This document shows, piece by piece, positions 1-8,610 of a stretch of 64,000 bases of DNA. Under the pieces are notes generated by a model, which worked only from the letters and a program-made list of their open reading frames with translations, had not been told where the DNA came from and ran no database searches. Source of the DNA: Mixta sp031457955 (GTDB lineage: Bacteria > Pseudomonadota > Gammaproteobacteria > Enterobacterales > Enterobacteriaceae); assembly GCF_031457955.1 (NCBI RefSeq), contig NZ_JAVDXN010000001.1, forward strand, positions 434,001 through 498,000, read 5' to 3'. Position numbers and translations under genes: made by a program. Positions within the stretch are counted from its first letter, which is position 1. Each line of letters opens with the position of its first letter.

Positions 1-621
1 ATCGCCCATTTCAAAATAGCTGTAGAAGCGGCGAAAAGAGTCAACCCGCACCGTGGCCAGTGCGACGCCCGCGAAACTACCGGCCGCATCGTTCAGGCGC
101 ATTGAAACCGGGATCACCAAATCGCCGGTTAACCGACTGCGGATCACATGACCGATATGCAGGCTGCCATGACGATTTGCCCGATGATAGATAAAATATT
201 CCCGATCGGCATTATTCATATTGGCTGGCGTGTTCGCAGCGGCGGTGGCTACCCAGTTTCCCTGCGCATCATAGACAAACAGGCCGTTAAGATGCGGCAG
301 GCCGCTTTTCATTTCTGTCAGCACCGCGCTGAGCGCCGCTTTATTTACCGCTGCCGGGCCGTCGGGCGGAATATCGCGCTGAATCGCACGCAGCGTGATC
401 TCCGTTTGTAAAAAGGTATCTTCCGCCTGACGCGCCTGCGAAACCGAGAGGTTAACCGCGCTGCTTTCAGTATCCTGCAGTTTGCGCGCCCAGGAGCGAT
501 CGAGCGTCCAGGCGCTGACCACCAGCACCGCCGTCAACAGCAGCAGCATAAATATCGCCATGGTTCTGCCAAGCGAAGAGTGCAAAACAAACGCGCCGGA
601 AAGTTTCTCGCTAATTTTCAT
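1..621 (-). CDS. CACHE-domain membrane sensor, N-terminal part (likely diguanylate cyclase)
   Basis: Reading on the minus strand from ATG at 621, an open frame runs off the window edge, giving about 207 residues. A short cytoplasmic N-terminus is followed by a hydrophobic segment (residues about 22-41, containing MAIFMLLLLTAVLVVSAW) and then a periplasmic region. That region includes the dCACHE-like signature NADREYFIYHR, then HIGHVIRSRLTGDLVIPVS. In enterobacteria this architecture is most often the sensor half of a GGDEF diguanylate cyclase, but histidine kinases and chemoreceptors also carry it. The output domain lies outside the window, so the enzymatic call is inference and only the sensor domain is seen. 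Confidence 0.75.
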   Translation of the reverse strand, partial: MKISEKLSGAFVLHSSLGRTMAIFMLLLLTAVLVVSAWTLDRSWARKLQDTESSAVNLSVSQARQAEDTFLQTEITLRAIQRDIPPDGPAAVNKAALSAVLTEMKSGLPHLNGLFVYDAQGNWVATAAANTPANMNNADREYFIYHRANRHGSLHIGHVIRSRLTGDLVIPVSMRLNDAAGSFAGVALATVRVDSFRRFYSYFEMGD

Positions 622-732
622 CGCTCTTTTTGCTCCAGGTGTCTCTGTTAAGTAAAGCACAGCTTATGTTTTTACGGCAGAGCCGCCGCGATAAACTCAG
701 ATTCCGCAGTGAACAAGGGCGTATTAGCGCAA

Positions 733-757
733 TAAAAAAGCCCGCGCGAGGCGGGCT
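733..757 (-). terminator. Rho-independent terminator
   Basis: On the minus strand, a 7-bp GC-rich stem (AGCCCGC / GCGGGCT) with a 5-nt loop is followed by a run of T residues. It lies about 160 nt downstream of the 38-residue small ORF at 917-1033, so that transcript would carry a long 3' untranslated region. Confidence 0.8.
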
Positions 758-916
758 GGACATTTCCGAAGAGCCGGTAGCGATACCGGCAAGCAGCTTA
801 CAAGATTACGTCAGTGATGAGTTGCCTGATGAGTTGCGCAGAATCTGCATCCTCTCGTCAGGCTTGATGACTATCGGCGCGCCAAAGGGGAACTTTAGCG
901 CGTCAACAAAACATCA

Positions 917-1033
917 CTATTCCTGTTCTGCCATTTCAGTGATTTGGTGGTCAATCAGGCTATCGGATACGTGGATCGCAGCGGTAAAGCTGGCGGCTAT
1001 TGCCAGTAACCACATCAATTTTTTCAGCGTCAT
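917..1033 (-). CDS. Small single-pass membrane peptide, 38 aa
   Basis: A 38-codon frame on the minus strand starts at ATG 1033, directly after a strong ribosome site (GGAGAAAGTC), and ends in TAG. The product has a basic start (MTLKKL), one hydrophobic stretch (WLLAIAASFTAAI) and a short acidic tail ending EMAEQE. This pattern fits a small inner-membrane protein or a secreted peptide with an uncleaved signal. I do not recognise the family. The ribosome site, codon use and downstream terminator support a real gene. Function unknown. Confidence 0.6.
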   Translation of the reverse strand: MTLKKLMWLLAIAASFTAAIHVSDSLIDHQITEMAEQE

Positions 1034-1147
1034 GACTTTCTCCATAGCGTTATTCGTTTATTCATTTCCTGCTATCGTGGCGCATTGAAGTAAAAATATC
1101 TGACCAGCCATTATGGAAAGGAAAGCGATGGCGCCTTCCGGGGAAGT

Positions 1148-1744
1148 TTAACCGTTATTGGTTTCTAACGCTCGCTGGCTTGCGGGGCGGTCAAAACAGC
1201 GCGTCATATAATTCTTTAACGGTTCGCTAAGCGTTAGACCCGCAGCCTGCGCCCACGACAAATTATGCGCGAGGAAAATATCGGCCAGCGTAAAGTTTTC
1301 TCCGGCAATCCAGCGATCGGTGCGAGCCTGCGACAGCAGACGCAGCGAGGCCTGCGCATCGGCCGCCGCGACCTCGGCAACCGCCGCAACCCGCGCTGAC
1401 TCCGGCAGCAGCCGCGTATGCTTCAGCAGTAACCAGACGGGCGCTTCCAGTTCCGTGATGGCAAAGCTTAACCATTGATCGATGATTGCCTGCTCGTCAG
1501 CCTGCACCGGATAAAGCACGCGCGCGGCATATTTACTGCAAATAAATTTGCAGATAGCCAGCGTTTCGGCGAGGAAAAATGGGCCATCTTCCAGCACCGG
1601 AACTTTACGCTGGGGGTGGGGCGATCTGATACCGGGTTCTCCCGGTGTCAAAGCGACGCGAACAGATTCATACGGCATGCCTATCTCTTCCAGCGTCCAC
1701 AATACGCGCAGCGAGCGGCTTTTAGGATAAGTGTAAATTTTCAG
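1148..1744 (-). CDS. Glutathione S-transferase, apparent CTG start
   Basis: A soluble GST-type protein of 198 residues if started at the CTG at 1744. The N-terminal thioredoxin-like half contains KSRSLRVLWTLEEIGMPYE and then RKVPVLEDGPFFLAETLAI, with the cis-Pro after Val and the Glu/Thr that bind the gamma-glutamyl group. The helical C-terminal half carries WIAGENFTLADIFLAHNLSW, the N-capping box region. The glutathione-binding Ser/Arg region lies upstream of the first canonical start (TTG at 1702), so a protein begun there would lack the first strand and active-site loop. CTG 1744 is preceded by AAGGAGACAGACG, a good ribosome site. Substrate unknown. Confidence 0.8.
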   Translation of the reverse strand: MKIYTYPKSRSLRVLWTLEEIGMPYESVRVALTPGEPGIRSPHPQRKVPVLEDGPFFLAETLAICKFICSKYAARVLYPVQADEQAIIDQWLSFAITELEAPVWLLLKHTRLLPESARVAAVAEVAAADAQASLRLLSQARTDRWIAGENFTLADIFLAHNLSWAQAAGLTLSEPLKNYMTRCFDRPASQRALETNNG

Positions 1745-1815
1745 CGTCTGTCTCCTTTATGTCTGTTTTTCCGTTACCTCAGCACAGGCTAACGCAGCAA
1801 ACCATAATGCGCCAT

Positions 1816-2865
1816 TCACAACGTGCTGCGCGGTGGTTGCTCTTCGTTAAACACAATACCCAACTGACGGCGCGCTTCATCCATGGTGGCAAGCGTAAGC
1901 AGCGAGGCGGCAAGCGGGCGTATCGGCGAATCTGTTAGCCCCTGGCCGATACACCAGGCGACATGCTCGGCCTCATGCGTCAGCTGGCTATATCGGTTTG
2001 CAGGCTCTTCCCAGCGCAGCACCTTGTTGCCCTGACTGGCGGTCAGTGTAAAGTTACCGGGCGCATAAAACTGTCCGTCCAGCAACAGCGTGGCGTCACG
2101 CCCTGCCAGCGTGGCGCGCCCCGGCGTATTGCTGAACAGCGTCGTATTCAATACCGAATGCATGCCCTGTGCATGGGTAAACAGCATGGAGGCCTGACCG
2201 TTGACGCCGCCCGGCGCTGGCTGGCCTTGTGCCATAATGCTTTCCGGCGCGCCGCCGATCATCATGCTGAATGAAACCAGGTAACTGCCGAGATCGAGCA
2301 TCGGTCCGCCCGCCAGCGCCGGATTGAAAATACGGTGGTCGGGCGTAAAAAATTCGCCGTGATCGGCAATCAGCGTATGCAGCTCGCCTAATGCGCCATC
2401 GGCCAGCAGCTGGCGCAACACATCATATTTGGGCGTGAAGTCACACCACATCGCCTCCATACAGAAGCGGTTCGCTGCGCGTGCCGCCGCCTGTAACGCT
2501 GCGCCTTCGGTGGCGTTCAGCGCCAGCGGTTTTTCAATCAGTACATGCTTACCGGCACGCAGGGCCTGCATGCCATCAGGGAAGTGATGGTTGTGCGGGG
2601 TAGCGATATAAACAACGTCAATATCAGCCTGCGCCAGCAGCTCCTCCGCATTGGTATAGGTGTGCGGAATATCCCAGCGCCGGGCAAAATCGCGCACTTT
2701 TTCCGCGCGCCGCCCACAGACTGCTACCAGCTGCTGATCGGTGTGCTGCGTTAAGGCGCTGGCGAAATGGTCGGCAATCCAGCCGGGCCCGATAATGGCC
2801 CAGCGCAGGGAAGGGATGGCTTTGCGTTCGGGGTAGCGTGCAACAGGCAATACGGAAGGGAACAT
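1816..2865 (-). CDS. Gfo/Idh/MocA family oxidoreductase
   Basis: A cytoplasmic NAD(P)-dependent oxidoreductase of about 349 residues, related to glucose-fructose oxidoreductase and inositol dehydrogenase. The N-terminal Rossmann fold contains WAIIGPGWIADHFASAL. The family motif EKPLALNATEG follows, with the Lys that acts near the hydride-transfer site, and then the C-terminal alpha/beta domain with GGPMLDLGSY. The ATG at 2865 is preferred over the GTG at 2871 because AAGGAG sits 5-6 nt before it. A perfect 18-bp palindrome lies just upstream. No partner enzyme is adjacent, so the sugar or polyol substrate cannot be named. Confidence 0.9.
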   Translation of the reverse strand: MFPSVLPVARYPERKAIPSLRWAIIGPGWIADHFASALTQHTDQQLVAVCGRRAEKVRDFARRWDIPHTYTNAEELLAQADIDVVYIATPHNHHFPDGMQALRAGKHVLIEKPLALNATEGAALQAAARAANRFCMEAMWCDFTPKYDVLRQLLADGALGELHTLIADHGEFFTPDHRIFNPALAGGPMLDLGSYLVSFSMMIGGAPESIMAQGQPAPGGVNGQASMLFTHAQGMHSVLNTTLFSNTPGRATLAGRDATLLLDGQFYAPGNFTLTASQGNKVLRWEEPANRYSQLTHEAEHVAWCIGQGLTDSPIRPLAASLLTLATMDEARRQLGIVFNEEQPPRSTL

Positions 2866-2882
2866 AACCACTCCTTTTTCGT

Positions 2883-2900
2883 TAAGATTATATAATCTTA
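2883..2900. promoter_or_regulatory. 18-bp perfect palindrome overlapping a -10-like element
   Basis: TAAGATTATATAATCTTA is a perfect palindrome 18 bp upstream of the oxidoreductase start. It contains TATAAT on both strands, so it may be an operator superimposed on the promoter of the minus-strand gene. The protein that binds it is not apparent nearby. Confidence 0.5.
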
Positions 2901-2991
2901 GCGTACCGGCGGCGCATCAACCCAACGGTGTGATGAAAGCACGATAAAAAGCGCGCGCGGCAAATGTTCCCGCTTTGATAAAGGAAAACCT

Positions 2992-3023
2992 CAGCTGGCG
3001 CAATGCAAGTCTGCGGCCAGCTG
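2992..3023 (-). terminator. Hairpin terminator
   Basis: An 8-bp perfect stem (CAGCTGGC / GCCAGCTG) followed on the minus strand by a short pyrimidine-rich stretch (GGTTTTCC). It lies just past the end of the small membrane protein at 3039-3299. Confidence 0.5.
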
Positions 3024-3038
3024 TCACCGATAAGGGGG

Positions 3039-3299
3039 TTAATGCGTCTCTTTTTCGCCGAGGAAATAGAAGCCCAGCGGCAGGGAAAAAATCAGCGTAA
3101 TCACAGTGGTATAAACCACCACCATGGCGCCCTGCAAAATATACATTTGCGTCGTCCAGTCAGAGAGCGGCAGATTGTACTCCTCAATAACGCCGCCAAT
3201 AGTGGCGCGAATAAGAATTGCCAGCGCAATGATAAAAACAACCAGCACCGAAAGCAGAAACTTCTTGCCCTCGGCGGTTTTTAATCTTTCAGGGAACAT
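3039..3299 (-). CDS. Small inner-membrane protein, two transmembrane helices
   Basis: An 86-residue protein begun at ATG 3299, which has AGAGG 6 nt upstream; the longer frame has no ribosome site. Two hydrophobic segments are evident, about residues 14-35 (FLLSVLVVFIIALAILIRA) and 53-78 (LQGAMVVVYTTVITLIFSLP), joined by a short hydrophilic loop with Glu, Asp and Trp. The tail GEKETH should be cytoplasmic or periplasmic depending on topology. I do not recognise the family. It stands alone between two terminators. Confidence 0.65.
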   Translation of the reverse strand: MFPERLKTAEGKKFLLSVLVVFIIALAILIRATIGGVIEEYNLPLSDWTTQMYILQGAMVVVYTTVITLIFSLPLGFYFLGEKETH

Positions 3300-3377
3300 A
3301 CAGAGCCTCTTTTCAGGAATAACTGCGGCCATGCTAACCGTTAAGCGAGTATACAACGTCCGGGAAGGGGAAGGGAT

Positions 3378-3404
3378 AAAAAGGGGATAACGATCGTCAT
3401 CCCC
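3378..3404 (-). terminator. Rho-independent terminator of the FAD oxidoreductase/cytochrome operon
   Basis: On the minus strand GGGGAT and ATCCCC form a 6-bp stem with a 10-nt loop, followed by TTTTTA. It lies 14 nt past the end of the cytochrome c gene. Confidence 0.7.
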
Positions 3405-3417
3405 TCGCGATATCGAT

Positions 3418-4599
3418 TTAGTTGGCGTGCCCGGCTGCTAATTTACGCGCTGCGCGCACCTGCTCTTCCGTTACCGGCGCAGCCTGATTTCCCCAACTGC
3501 CGCGCAGATAGCTCATCAGATCGGCCACCTGCTTATCGTTAAGCGTCCAGCCGTATCCCGGCATTTTTTGCGCCATCTCCTGACCGGTGATCGGCGTTTG
3601 CGCCCCTTCCAGCACCACACGCAGCGCGGTCAGCGGGTTATCCGCTATCAGCGCAGCGTTATCGGTTAAGGCCGGAATGGTGTTATCCACGCCTTCGCCT
3701 TTGCCACCGTGGCAGGTCGCGCAATACTTCGCATAGGTGCGCGCACCTGACTGCATCACGGCGGCGGTAGGGCGGGCAGGCGCGGCAACGGACGTAACCG
3801 GCGGCAGGCTGCGCAGATAGCTGCCGATAGCCTGCAGATCGCTATCGCTCAGATATTGCGTGCTGTGGCTGACCACATCGCCCATCGGCCCGGCAACGGC
3901 GCTATGGGCGCTGCGTCCGGATTTTAACAGGCTGACTACCCGCTCCGCAGGCAGGCCGCGCAGCGACGGCGCATACCAGCCGTCAAGCTCGGCGCCGCTT
4001 AAATAACGCGCATCGCTGTTGTCCAGCGCCTGCTCCTGCATCGCCCAGCCACGCGGCGTATGACAACTGCCGCAGTGGCCCGCGCCCTGCACCAGGTAAG
4101 CGCCGCGATTCCATGCGGCGCTCTGCTGCGTATCAGGCTGCCAGCGCGCTTCCTGATGGAACAAGCGATTCCAGATCGCCAGCGGCCAGCGTACCGATAA
4201 CGGCCATGGGATATCGCTGGCGCGGTTGGCCTGCGGCTGTGGCGCGACGTCATGCTGTAAATAGTCATACAGCGCACGCATATCCGCCTCGCTCATTTTC
4301 GCATAGGCGGTGTAGGGCATCGCCGGATACAGGTGATGCCCATCTTTCGCTACGCCCTGACGCATGGCCCGCTCGAAATCAGCAAAGGAATCATTGCCAA
4401 TGCCGTGCTGCTTGTCCGGGGTAATATTGGTGGCATAAATATCGCCCAGCGGCGTGGTGAATTTCATGCCGCCCGCCAGCGTCTCGCCGTGACAGGCGGT
4501 GCAATCGCCCGCTTTGGCGACATATTCGCCCGCCGACATCGCCTGCGCGCTGCCGGTTAACGCCACGAGCAGGGCAAACGCCGAGAGAGTCTGTTTCAT
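3418..4599 (-). CDS. Periplasmic tri-haem cytochrome c
   Basis: A 393-residue protein with a Sec signal peptide (residues 1-20, cleavage after AQA) and three c-type haem sites: CTACH at 33-37, CGSCH at 176-180 and CATCH at 293-297. Each is followed by a Met-bearing segment that could be the distal ligand. The layout matches cytochrome subunits of membrane-associated alcohol, gluconate and sorbitol dehydrogenases, which pass electrons to ubiquinone. Its ATG overlaps the stop of the upstream FAD oxidoreductase (ATGA), so the two are translationally coupled and probably form one complex. Haem attachment would need the Ccm system, which is not in this window. Confidence 0.93.
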   Translation of the reverse strand: MKQTLSAFALLVALTGSAQAMSAGEYVAKAGDCTACHGETLAGGMKFTTPLGDIYATNITPDKQHGIGNDSFADFERAMRQGVAKDGHHLYPAMPYTAYAKMSEADMRALYDYLQHDVAPQPQANRASDIPWPLSVRWPLAIWNRLFHQEARWQPDTQQSAAWNRGAYLVQGAGHCGSCHTPRGWAMQEQALDNSDARYLSGAELDGWYAPSLRGLPAERVVSLLKSGRSAHSAVAGPMGDVVSHSTQYLSDSDLQAIGSYLRSLPPVTSVAAPARPTAAVMQSGARTYAKYCATCHGGKGEGVDNTIPALTDNAALIADNPLTALRVVLEGAQTPITGQEMAQKMPGYGWTLNDKQVADLMSYLRGSWGNQAAPVTEEQVRAARKLAAGHAN

Positions 4600-6506
4600 G
4601 CTTCCTCCTTCTTCGCCGCCTGGCCGCTGACCAGTTCATTGACGGCGCGCCACGCCTGATCGATGGCGGAATTGGCGTACGGGCTCCAGTCTGAATCTGA
4701 GTTGGCGATGGTAATGTTGCCTACCGGCTGACGCGCGGTGTCGATAATTTTCTGCGCTTCTTCTTCGTCATCAAACAGGCCGTTAAGGAAGTAGGAGTAA
4801 CCGTGCGACCAGCGGTTAACGGTAATCGCCTGAATATCGCGTTGATGATCGAAACCGGCGCTGCCGAGCATGCCCTGTAGCTGTTCGCGGATCATCCGCT
4901 CATGCTCTGCAAACGAGGTGCCCAGCAGCTGCGCGCGCCCTTTGCGGGCCTGTTCGCGCGGGCTGAGTCCGCTGCCTGGCAGAATCGGGACATGCACCAT
5001 ATGCAGCCCCATCGGCTGGTTGGGATCGCGCGGATGCTGATAGCCGCCGAGATCAACTGGGTAATCGAGCTTCACGCGGCAATAGGGCGCGGTGGGGCAG
5101 TAAACCTCATGTACGCCGAGCTGCACAAACGACTGCCAGTTACGAATAAGCACTTTGCTGTAGACCAGCGGCGATTTAACGTTCTGCTTCAGCGCCTCCT
5201 GCTGTTGCGGCGACATTTCCGGCACCAGATAGGGGATCATCATATTGTAACCGGCCATCACCACCTGCCCGGCGCGCACTTTACGCAGCTTATCGCCGGT
5301 CATATAGCTTACTTCTACCTGCTCGCCAACGTTTGCCACATGCAAACCGGTGCTGCTCAGGCGCAGCTTCACCGGCCAGGCAGAACGGTCGAGCTGCGAA
5401 TAGTCGAACCGGGCCTGCACGATATCGTGCATATCTTTGCCCGGCGGCGCGACCTGTGGAATCAGATGACGCACCATCAGGCGCGCCAGCGTCGCGTTAC
5501 CGTCCGGGAAGTGAAACACATAAGGATCGTTCAGATCCGCCAGCGACTCCGCATCCAGCGGCGGCAGATTCATTCCGTCCAGACCCGGCAGATCGCAAAT
5601 AAGCGCATCGCTACAGGAGGTCGCATCAATGCCTACCGCCTGGAAATCGCTGGTGGTTTGCTGGAAATAGCGGATAGCCATTTCGCTCAGACCCACTTTT
5701 TCCCGCAGGAACTGGGTATAGCTGTGCGTATCGAGCCAGTTAATTTTTTCTTCCGCGCTCAGCTCTGGCAGATAATCTTTTTTGACGGTATGTAGCGCAA
5801 TCAGCGCCTGGCGATCGCTTTCCGGCAGCGGAAAATCACCGATAAATTCTGTGTAAGGGCGGCCATTCAGGCGATCGCGTGGGATATCGTCCGCCACCAT
5901 CCGGCCCGGATCGCCGCTGACCAGCTTATCGACGCCAAAGTTCTGTCGGTCAAAATAAACGCCGCGGCTCAGATTCAGATCGGGATAGAAGGTTTTATCA
6001 AACGCCTGTTCCAGCCCGTCAATGCTGACGCCAAGCGACGTTAACAGGCCCATCGCCACCGGACTGAAATTAGAGCGTGGCGACTGCAACGATTCACTGC
6101 CGCCGTAGCCGAGCAGCGTGCCGTTATCGCTTTTCAGCTCATTGCGTTTGGCGTGGCCGCCGAAATCGTCATGGTTGTCCAGCAGCAGGATGCGCTGCTG
6201 TTTGCCTTTCAGCTGTTGCCAGAAACAGGCGGCAGCCAAACCGCTGATGCCCGCGCCCACCACCACCAGATCATATTCTTCTTCGACCGGCAAAGCGGCA
6301 AAGTTAAATTTTCCCCCGTCGCGCGCCAGCAGATGCGCATGCTCAAACGAGCCGGGATGGTTGCCGCGTAAGCCGGTCAGGCCTGGCGGGTAATGGAGCG
6401 TCTGTTGTGCGGTTTGCGGCGCGGCACGCAGGATCTCTCCCGGCGTCAGGCCCGCAGCAACGGTAATCGCTACGCCATTGAGAAAATCGCGACGGGTAAT
6501 GCCCAT
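4596..6506 (-). CDS. Tat-exported FAD-dependent oxidoreductase (spermidine dehydrogenase-like)
   Basis: A 636-residue flavoprotein. It opens with a twin-arginine signal (ITRRDFLNGVAITVAAGL), so it should be folded with FAD before export. The dinucleotide fold is at residues about 79-95 (DLVVVGAGISGLAAA), and the C-terminal FAD segment is near GNITIANSDSDWSPYANSAI. Overall it resembles the flavin amine oxidase group that includes bacterial spermidine dehydrogenases, judged from memory of that family; the substrate is not proven. It sits first in a two-gene operon with the tri-haem cytochrome, an arrangement expected of a periplasmic dehydrogenase feeding the respiratory chain. Confidence 0.88.
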   Translation of the reverse strand: MGITRRDFLNGVAITVAAGLTPGEILRAAPQTAQQTLHYPPGLTGLRGNHPGSFEHAHLLARDGGKFNFAALPVEEEYDLVVVGAGISGLAAACFWQQLKGKQQRILLLDNHDDFGGHAKRNELKSDNGTLLGYGGSESLQSPRSNFSPVAMGLLTSLGVSIDGLEQAFDKTFYPDLNLSRGVYFDRQNFGVDKLVSGDPGRMVADDIPRDRLNGRPYTEFIGDFPLPESDRQALIALHTVKKDYLPELSAEEKINWLDTHSYTQFLREKVGLSEMAIRYFQQTTSDFQAVGIDATSCSDALICDLPGLDGMNLPPLDAESLADLNDPYVFHFPDGNATLARLMVRHLIPQVAPPGKDMHDIVQARFDYSQLDRSAWPVKLRLSSTGLHVANVGEQVEVSYMTGDKLRKVRAGQVVMAGYNMMIPYLVPEMSPQQQEALKQNVKSPLVYSKVLIRNWQSFVQLGVHEVYCPTAPYCRVKLDYPVDLGGYQHPRDPNQPMGLHMVHVPILPGSGLSPREQARKGRAQLLGTSFAEHERMIREQLQGMLGSAGFDHQRDIQAITVNRWSHGYSYFLNGLFDDEEEAQKIIDTARQPVGNITIANSDSDWSPYANSAIDQAWRAVNELVSGQAAKKEEA

Positions 6507-6683
6507 ATTGGCTTCCTTTTATTTTTTGTGGGCGGATCGTCGGCGGCCCGCCAGCTGTTGTAACCTACGGGCAGAAAGAGGCTGATCCGAAGGCCGGGCT
6601 ATTCTGCAAATAAGCGGCGTCGGGTCAAGTAAAAGAATGGGTTAGCGTAACAGGATTGTGAGCGGGCTTGGCCTGGCAGGAGA

Positions 6684-6712
6684 AAAGGCGCCCGATTAAA
6701 AATAATCAGGCG
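6684..6712 (-). terminator. Hairpin terminator
   Basis: On the minus strand, CGCCTGATT pairs imperfectly with AATCGGGCG around a T-rich loop, and CCTTTTCTCC follows. It lies 9 nt after the stop of the gene at 6721-7254. Confidence 0.5.
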
Positions 6713-6720
6713 TGCCGGAT

Positions 6721-7254
6721 TTATTCACCCCAGCCCGTTTGCTGGCTGATAGCGCGGCGGTAAGGCGTATCTAACTGCTGCGGCACCTGCTCAAGATAAT
6801 GACGCGCATGTTCACGCTGCTCGCCTTCCAGGCTGAGCAGGTAAGCGATGGCATCGTCAATGGTGGGGACTAAACCTTCTTTATGCGCCATACGCGGCGG
6901 CAGCGCCGTCCAGATCACCGCATCAATCTGGCGTTGCTGCGCCCATTCGGTTAGCGGCCCAACAGTGGCTCCCTGGGTTATCAGCATACCAACGCCATCG
7001 ACGCGATCTGGCGGGATCTGCTCGCGCTGGCGTAGCGCTTCACATGCCTGTTCCAGCGTATCAACCGCCAGCAATGTCCAGAAAACCTGAACCAACGGCG
7101 CATTAAGGCAGACGGCGGTAGCCAGTTCGCCTTTGTCGCCCACACGGGAAAATTCAATCGGGAAAAAGGGGCCATCGGCGTGCCACTCTTCGCTGACCGG
7201 CAGCGGCTCGGGTTTCCACAGCAGCGAACCCCAGCCCAGGCATGCAATGTTCAT
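6721..7254 (-). CDS. Gamma-glutamylcyclotransferase-fold protein, function unknown
   Basis: A 177-residue cytoplasmic protein opening with MNIACLGWGSLLW, which resembles the YGSL nucleotide-like loop of the GGCT fold. The central part has DAVIWTALPPRM and a conserved-looking Glu near LVPTIDDAIAYL. The family's usual reaction is release of 5-oxoproline from gamma-glutamyl compounds. The classical catalytic Glu cannot be placed with certainty here, so enzymatic activity is inference. It is monocistronic. Confidence 0.6.
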   Translation of the reverse strand: MNIACLGWGSLLWKPEPLPVSEEWHADGPFFPIEFSRVGDKGELATAVCLNAPLVQVFWTLLAVDTLEQACEALRQREQIPPDRVDGVGMLITQGATVGPLTEWAQQRQIDAVIWTALPPRMAHKEGLVPTIDDAIAYLLSLEGEQREHARHYLEQVPQQLDTPYRRAISQQTGWGE

Positions 7255-7720
7255 GGGTTATCTCCTGAATCGATTTTATTATGAGGCGCAGGCGGCAGGT
7301 GGCGCTGGCCTTATTATCAGCATAGAACGAACCGCGAGGAGTACCAGTCCCGCTTTGGCTGATACGCCGGTCTCTTTTTTAGCGGCATAAAAAGCGCATC
7401 TGACAGTTAACAAGCCGAGGGGCAAGCACCCATGGTTAAACCTTTCGATTTGATAGGAAATTCCTTAAATAGCGTGGTGCGCCATGCTGGTTTTGGTTTC
7501 AGCATTACGCCGCAACCAGACAGCTAAAAGGCGCGATAACGTGAAAAGATGGCGCTAACTTTTACGAAAATTGACATTATTCTCCAAAGGGAAAAGCGTG
7601 CAGGAAAAAAGAGACGGCAATTGTCAAATGCGAATGTTTATTGTTGTTATTTGATTTATGGATAAACACCTTCCAGGCTTGATCTGGCGTTTTAACCCAC
7701 CAGGCAAGAACGGAGGATGT
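7255..7720. other. 466-bp intergenic region upstream of manganese catalase
   Basis: A divergent intergenic region between the GGCT-like gene (minus) and katN (plus). No additional gene is supported. The stretch with ATTGACATTATTCTCC around 7571 could serve as a promoter for katN, but no operator was recognised. Confidence 0.5.
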
Positions 7721-8578
7721 ATGTTTCATCATTCATCAAAATTGCAGTACCCGGTACGAGTAGAGAAAGCCGATCCAGAATTCGCGATGCTGCTGCAACA
7801 GGCTATCGGCGGTGTGGAAGGTGAAATTCGTGTGGCAATGCAGTATTTCTTCCAGGCGATGGGGGCGCGTGGCGATGCGCGTATCAGAGATTTGCTGATG
7901 TCCACCGCCACGGAAGAGCTGGGTCATATCGAAATGCTGGCCCATGCTGTCGCGCTGAATCTTGAAGGTGCGCCGCTTTCTTATCAGGAAGCCTCAGCCA
8001 AAGATCCCGTGGTTAACGCCATTCTTGGCGGCATGAACCCGCGTCATATTCTTTCTTCAGGTCTGGCGGCGATGCCGGTAAATGCCAACGGCATGCCTTT
8101 TGATATGAGCCATATTTATGCTTCAGGTAACGTGGCGGCAGATATGCTGGCGAACGTCACTGCCGAAGCGACAGGGCGCGTTCTGGCTACGCGACTGTAT
8201 AACATGACGGAAGATAAAGGCATGAAGGATTTCCTCTCCTTCCTGATTGCCCGCGATACCATGCACCAACAGCAGTGGCTGGCGGTGATTGAAGATATGG
8301 GCGGCTTGAATGCCTCGCTGCCGATTCCTAACAGCTTCCCGCAGGAGAATGAAGCGTCAGAGCACGCCTACTACTGCCTGAATACCTCGCTTGATAAACC
8401 GTTACCGAAAGGTCGCTGGAGCGAAGGCCCGGCTTATGATGGTAAAGGGCAGTTCTCTGCTAAAGAACAACCTGAAATTCTCGGCGATGAGCCTCTGCTG
8501 GGGCCAGCCCGTCCGGGGTCAGGCGCGCAGAGTGAGCAGATCTCTGGCGCGGTACCGCCCACCGGCACGGTGAAATAA
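7721..8578 (+). CDS. katN: Manganese (non-haem) catalase
   Basis: A ferritin-like four-helix-bundle enzyme of 285 residues that disproportionates hydrogen peroxide at a dinuclear manganese centre. Expected metal ligands are visible in order: Glu in VEGEIRVAMQYF, the pair in ATEELGHIEMLAHAV, Glu in TAEATGR and His in RDTMHQQQW. ATG 7721 is chosen because GGAGG is 5 nt upstream; the longer frame from 7658 adds an unrelated tail. A terminator follows 30 nt after the stop, so it is monocistronic. In enterobacteria KatN is usually RpoS-dependent, though no promoter was proven here. Confidence 0.95.
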   Translation: MFHHSSKLQYPVRVEKADPEFAMLLQQAIGGVEGEIRVAMQYFFQAMGARGDARIRDLLMSTATEELGHIEMLAHAVALNLEGAPLSYQEASAKDPVVNAILGGMNPRHILSSGLAAMPVNANGMPFDMSHIYASGNVAADMLANVTAEATGRVLATRLYNMTEDKGMKDFLSFLIARDTMHQQQWLAVIEDMGGLNASLPIPNSFPQENEASEHAYYCLNTSLDKPLPKGRWSEGPAYDGKGQFSAKEQPEILGDEPLLGPARPGSGAQSEQISGAVPPTGTVK

Positions 8579-8610
8579 GTGTTTTAACTCGCTTCTTATC
8601 TGAGCTGCAG

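Noticed and set aside
630..1088. 152-codon plus-strand frame
   Set aside because: It reads antisense through the terminator and the 38-codon gene, has no ribosome site and no recognisable sequence.
4902..5795. 297-codon plus-strand frame
   Set aside because: Antisense shadow of the FAD oxidoreductase; the protein is rich in His, Gln and Arg as expected of reverse-frame translation.
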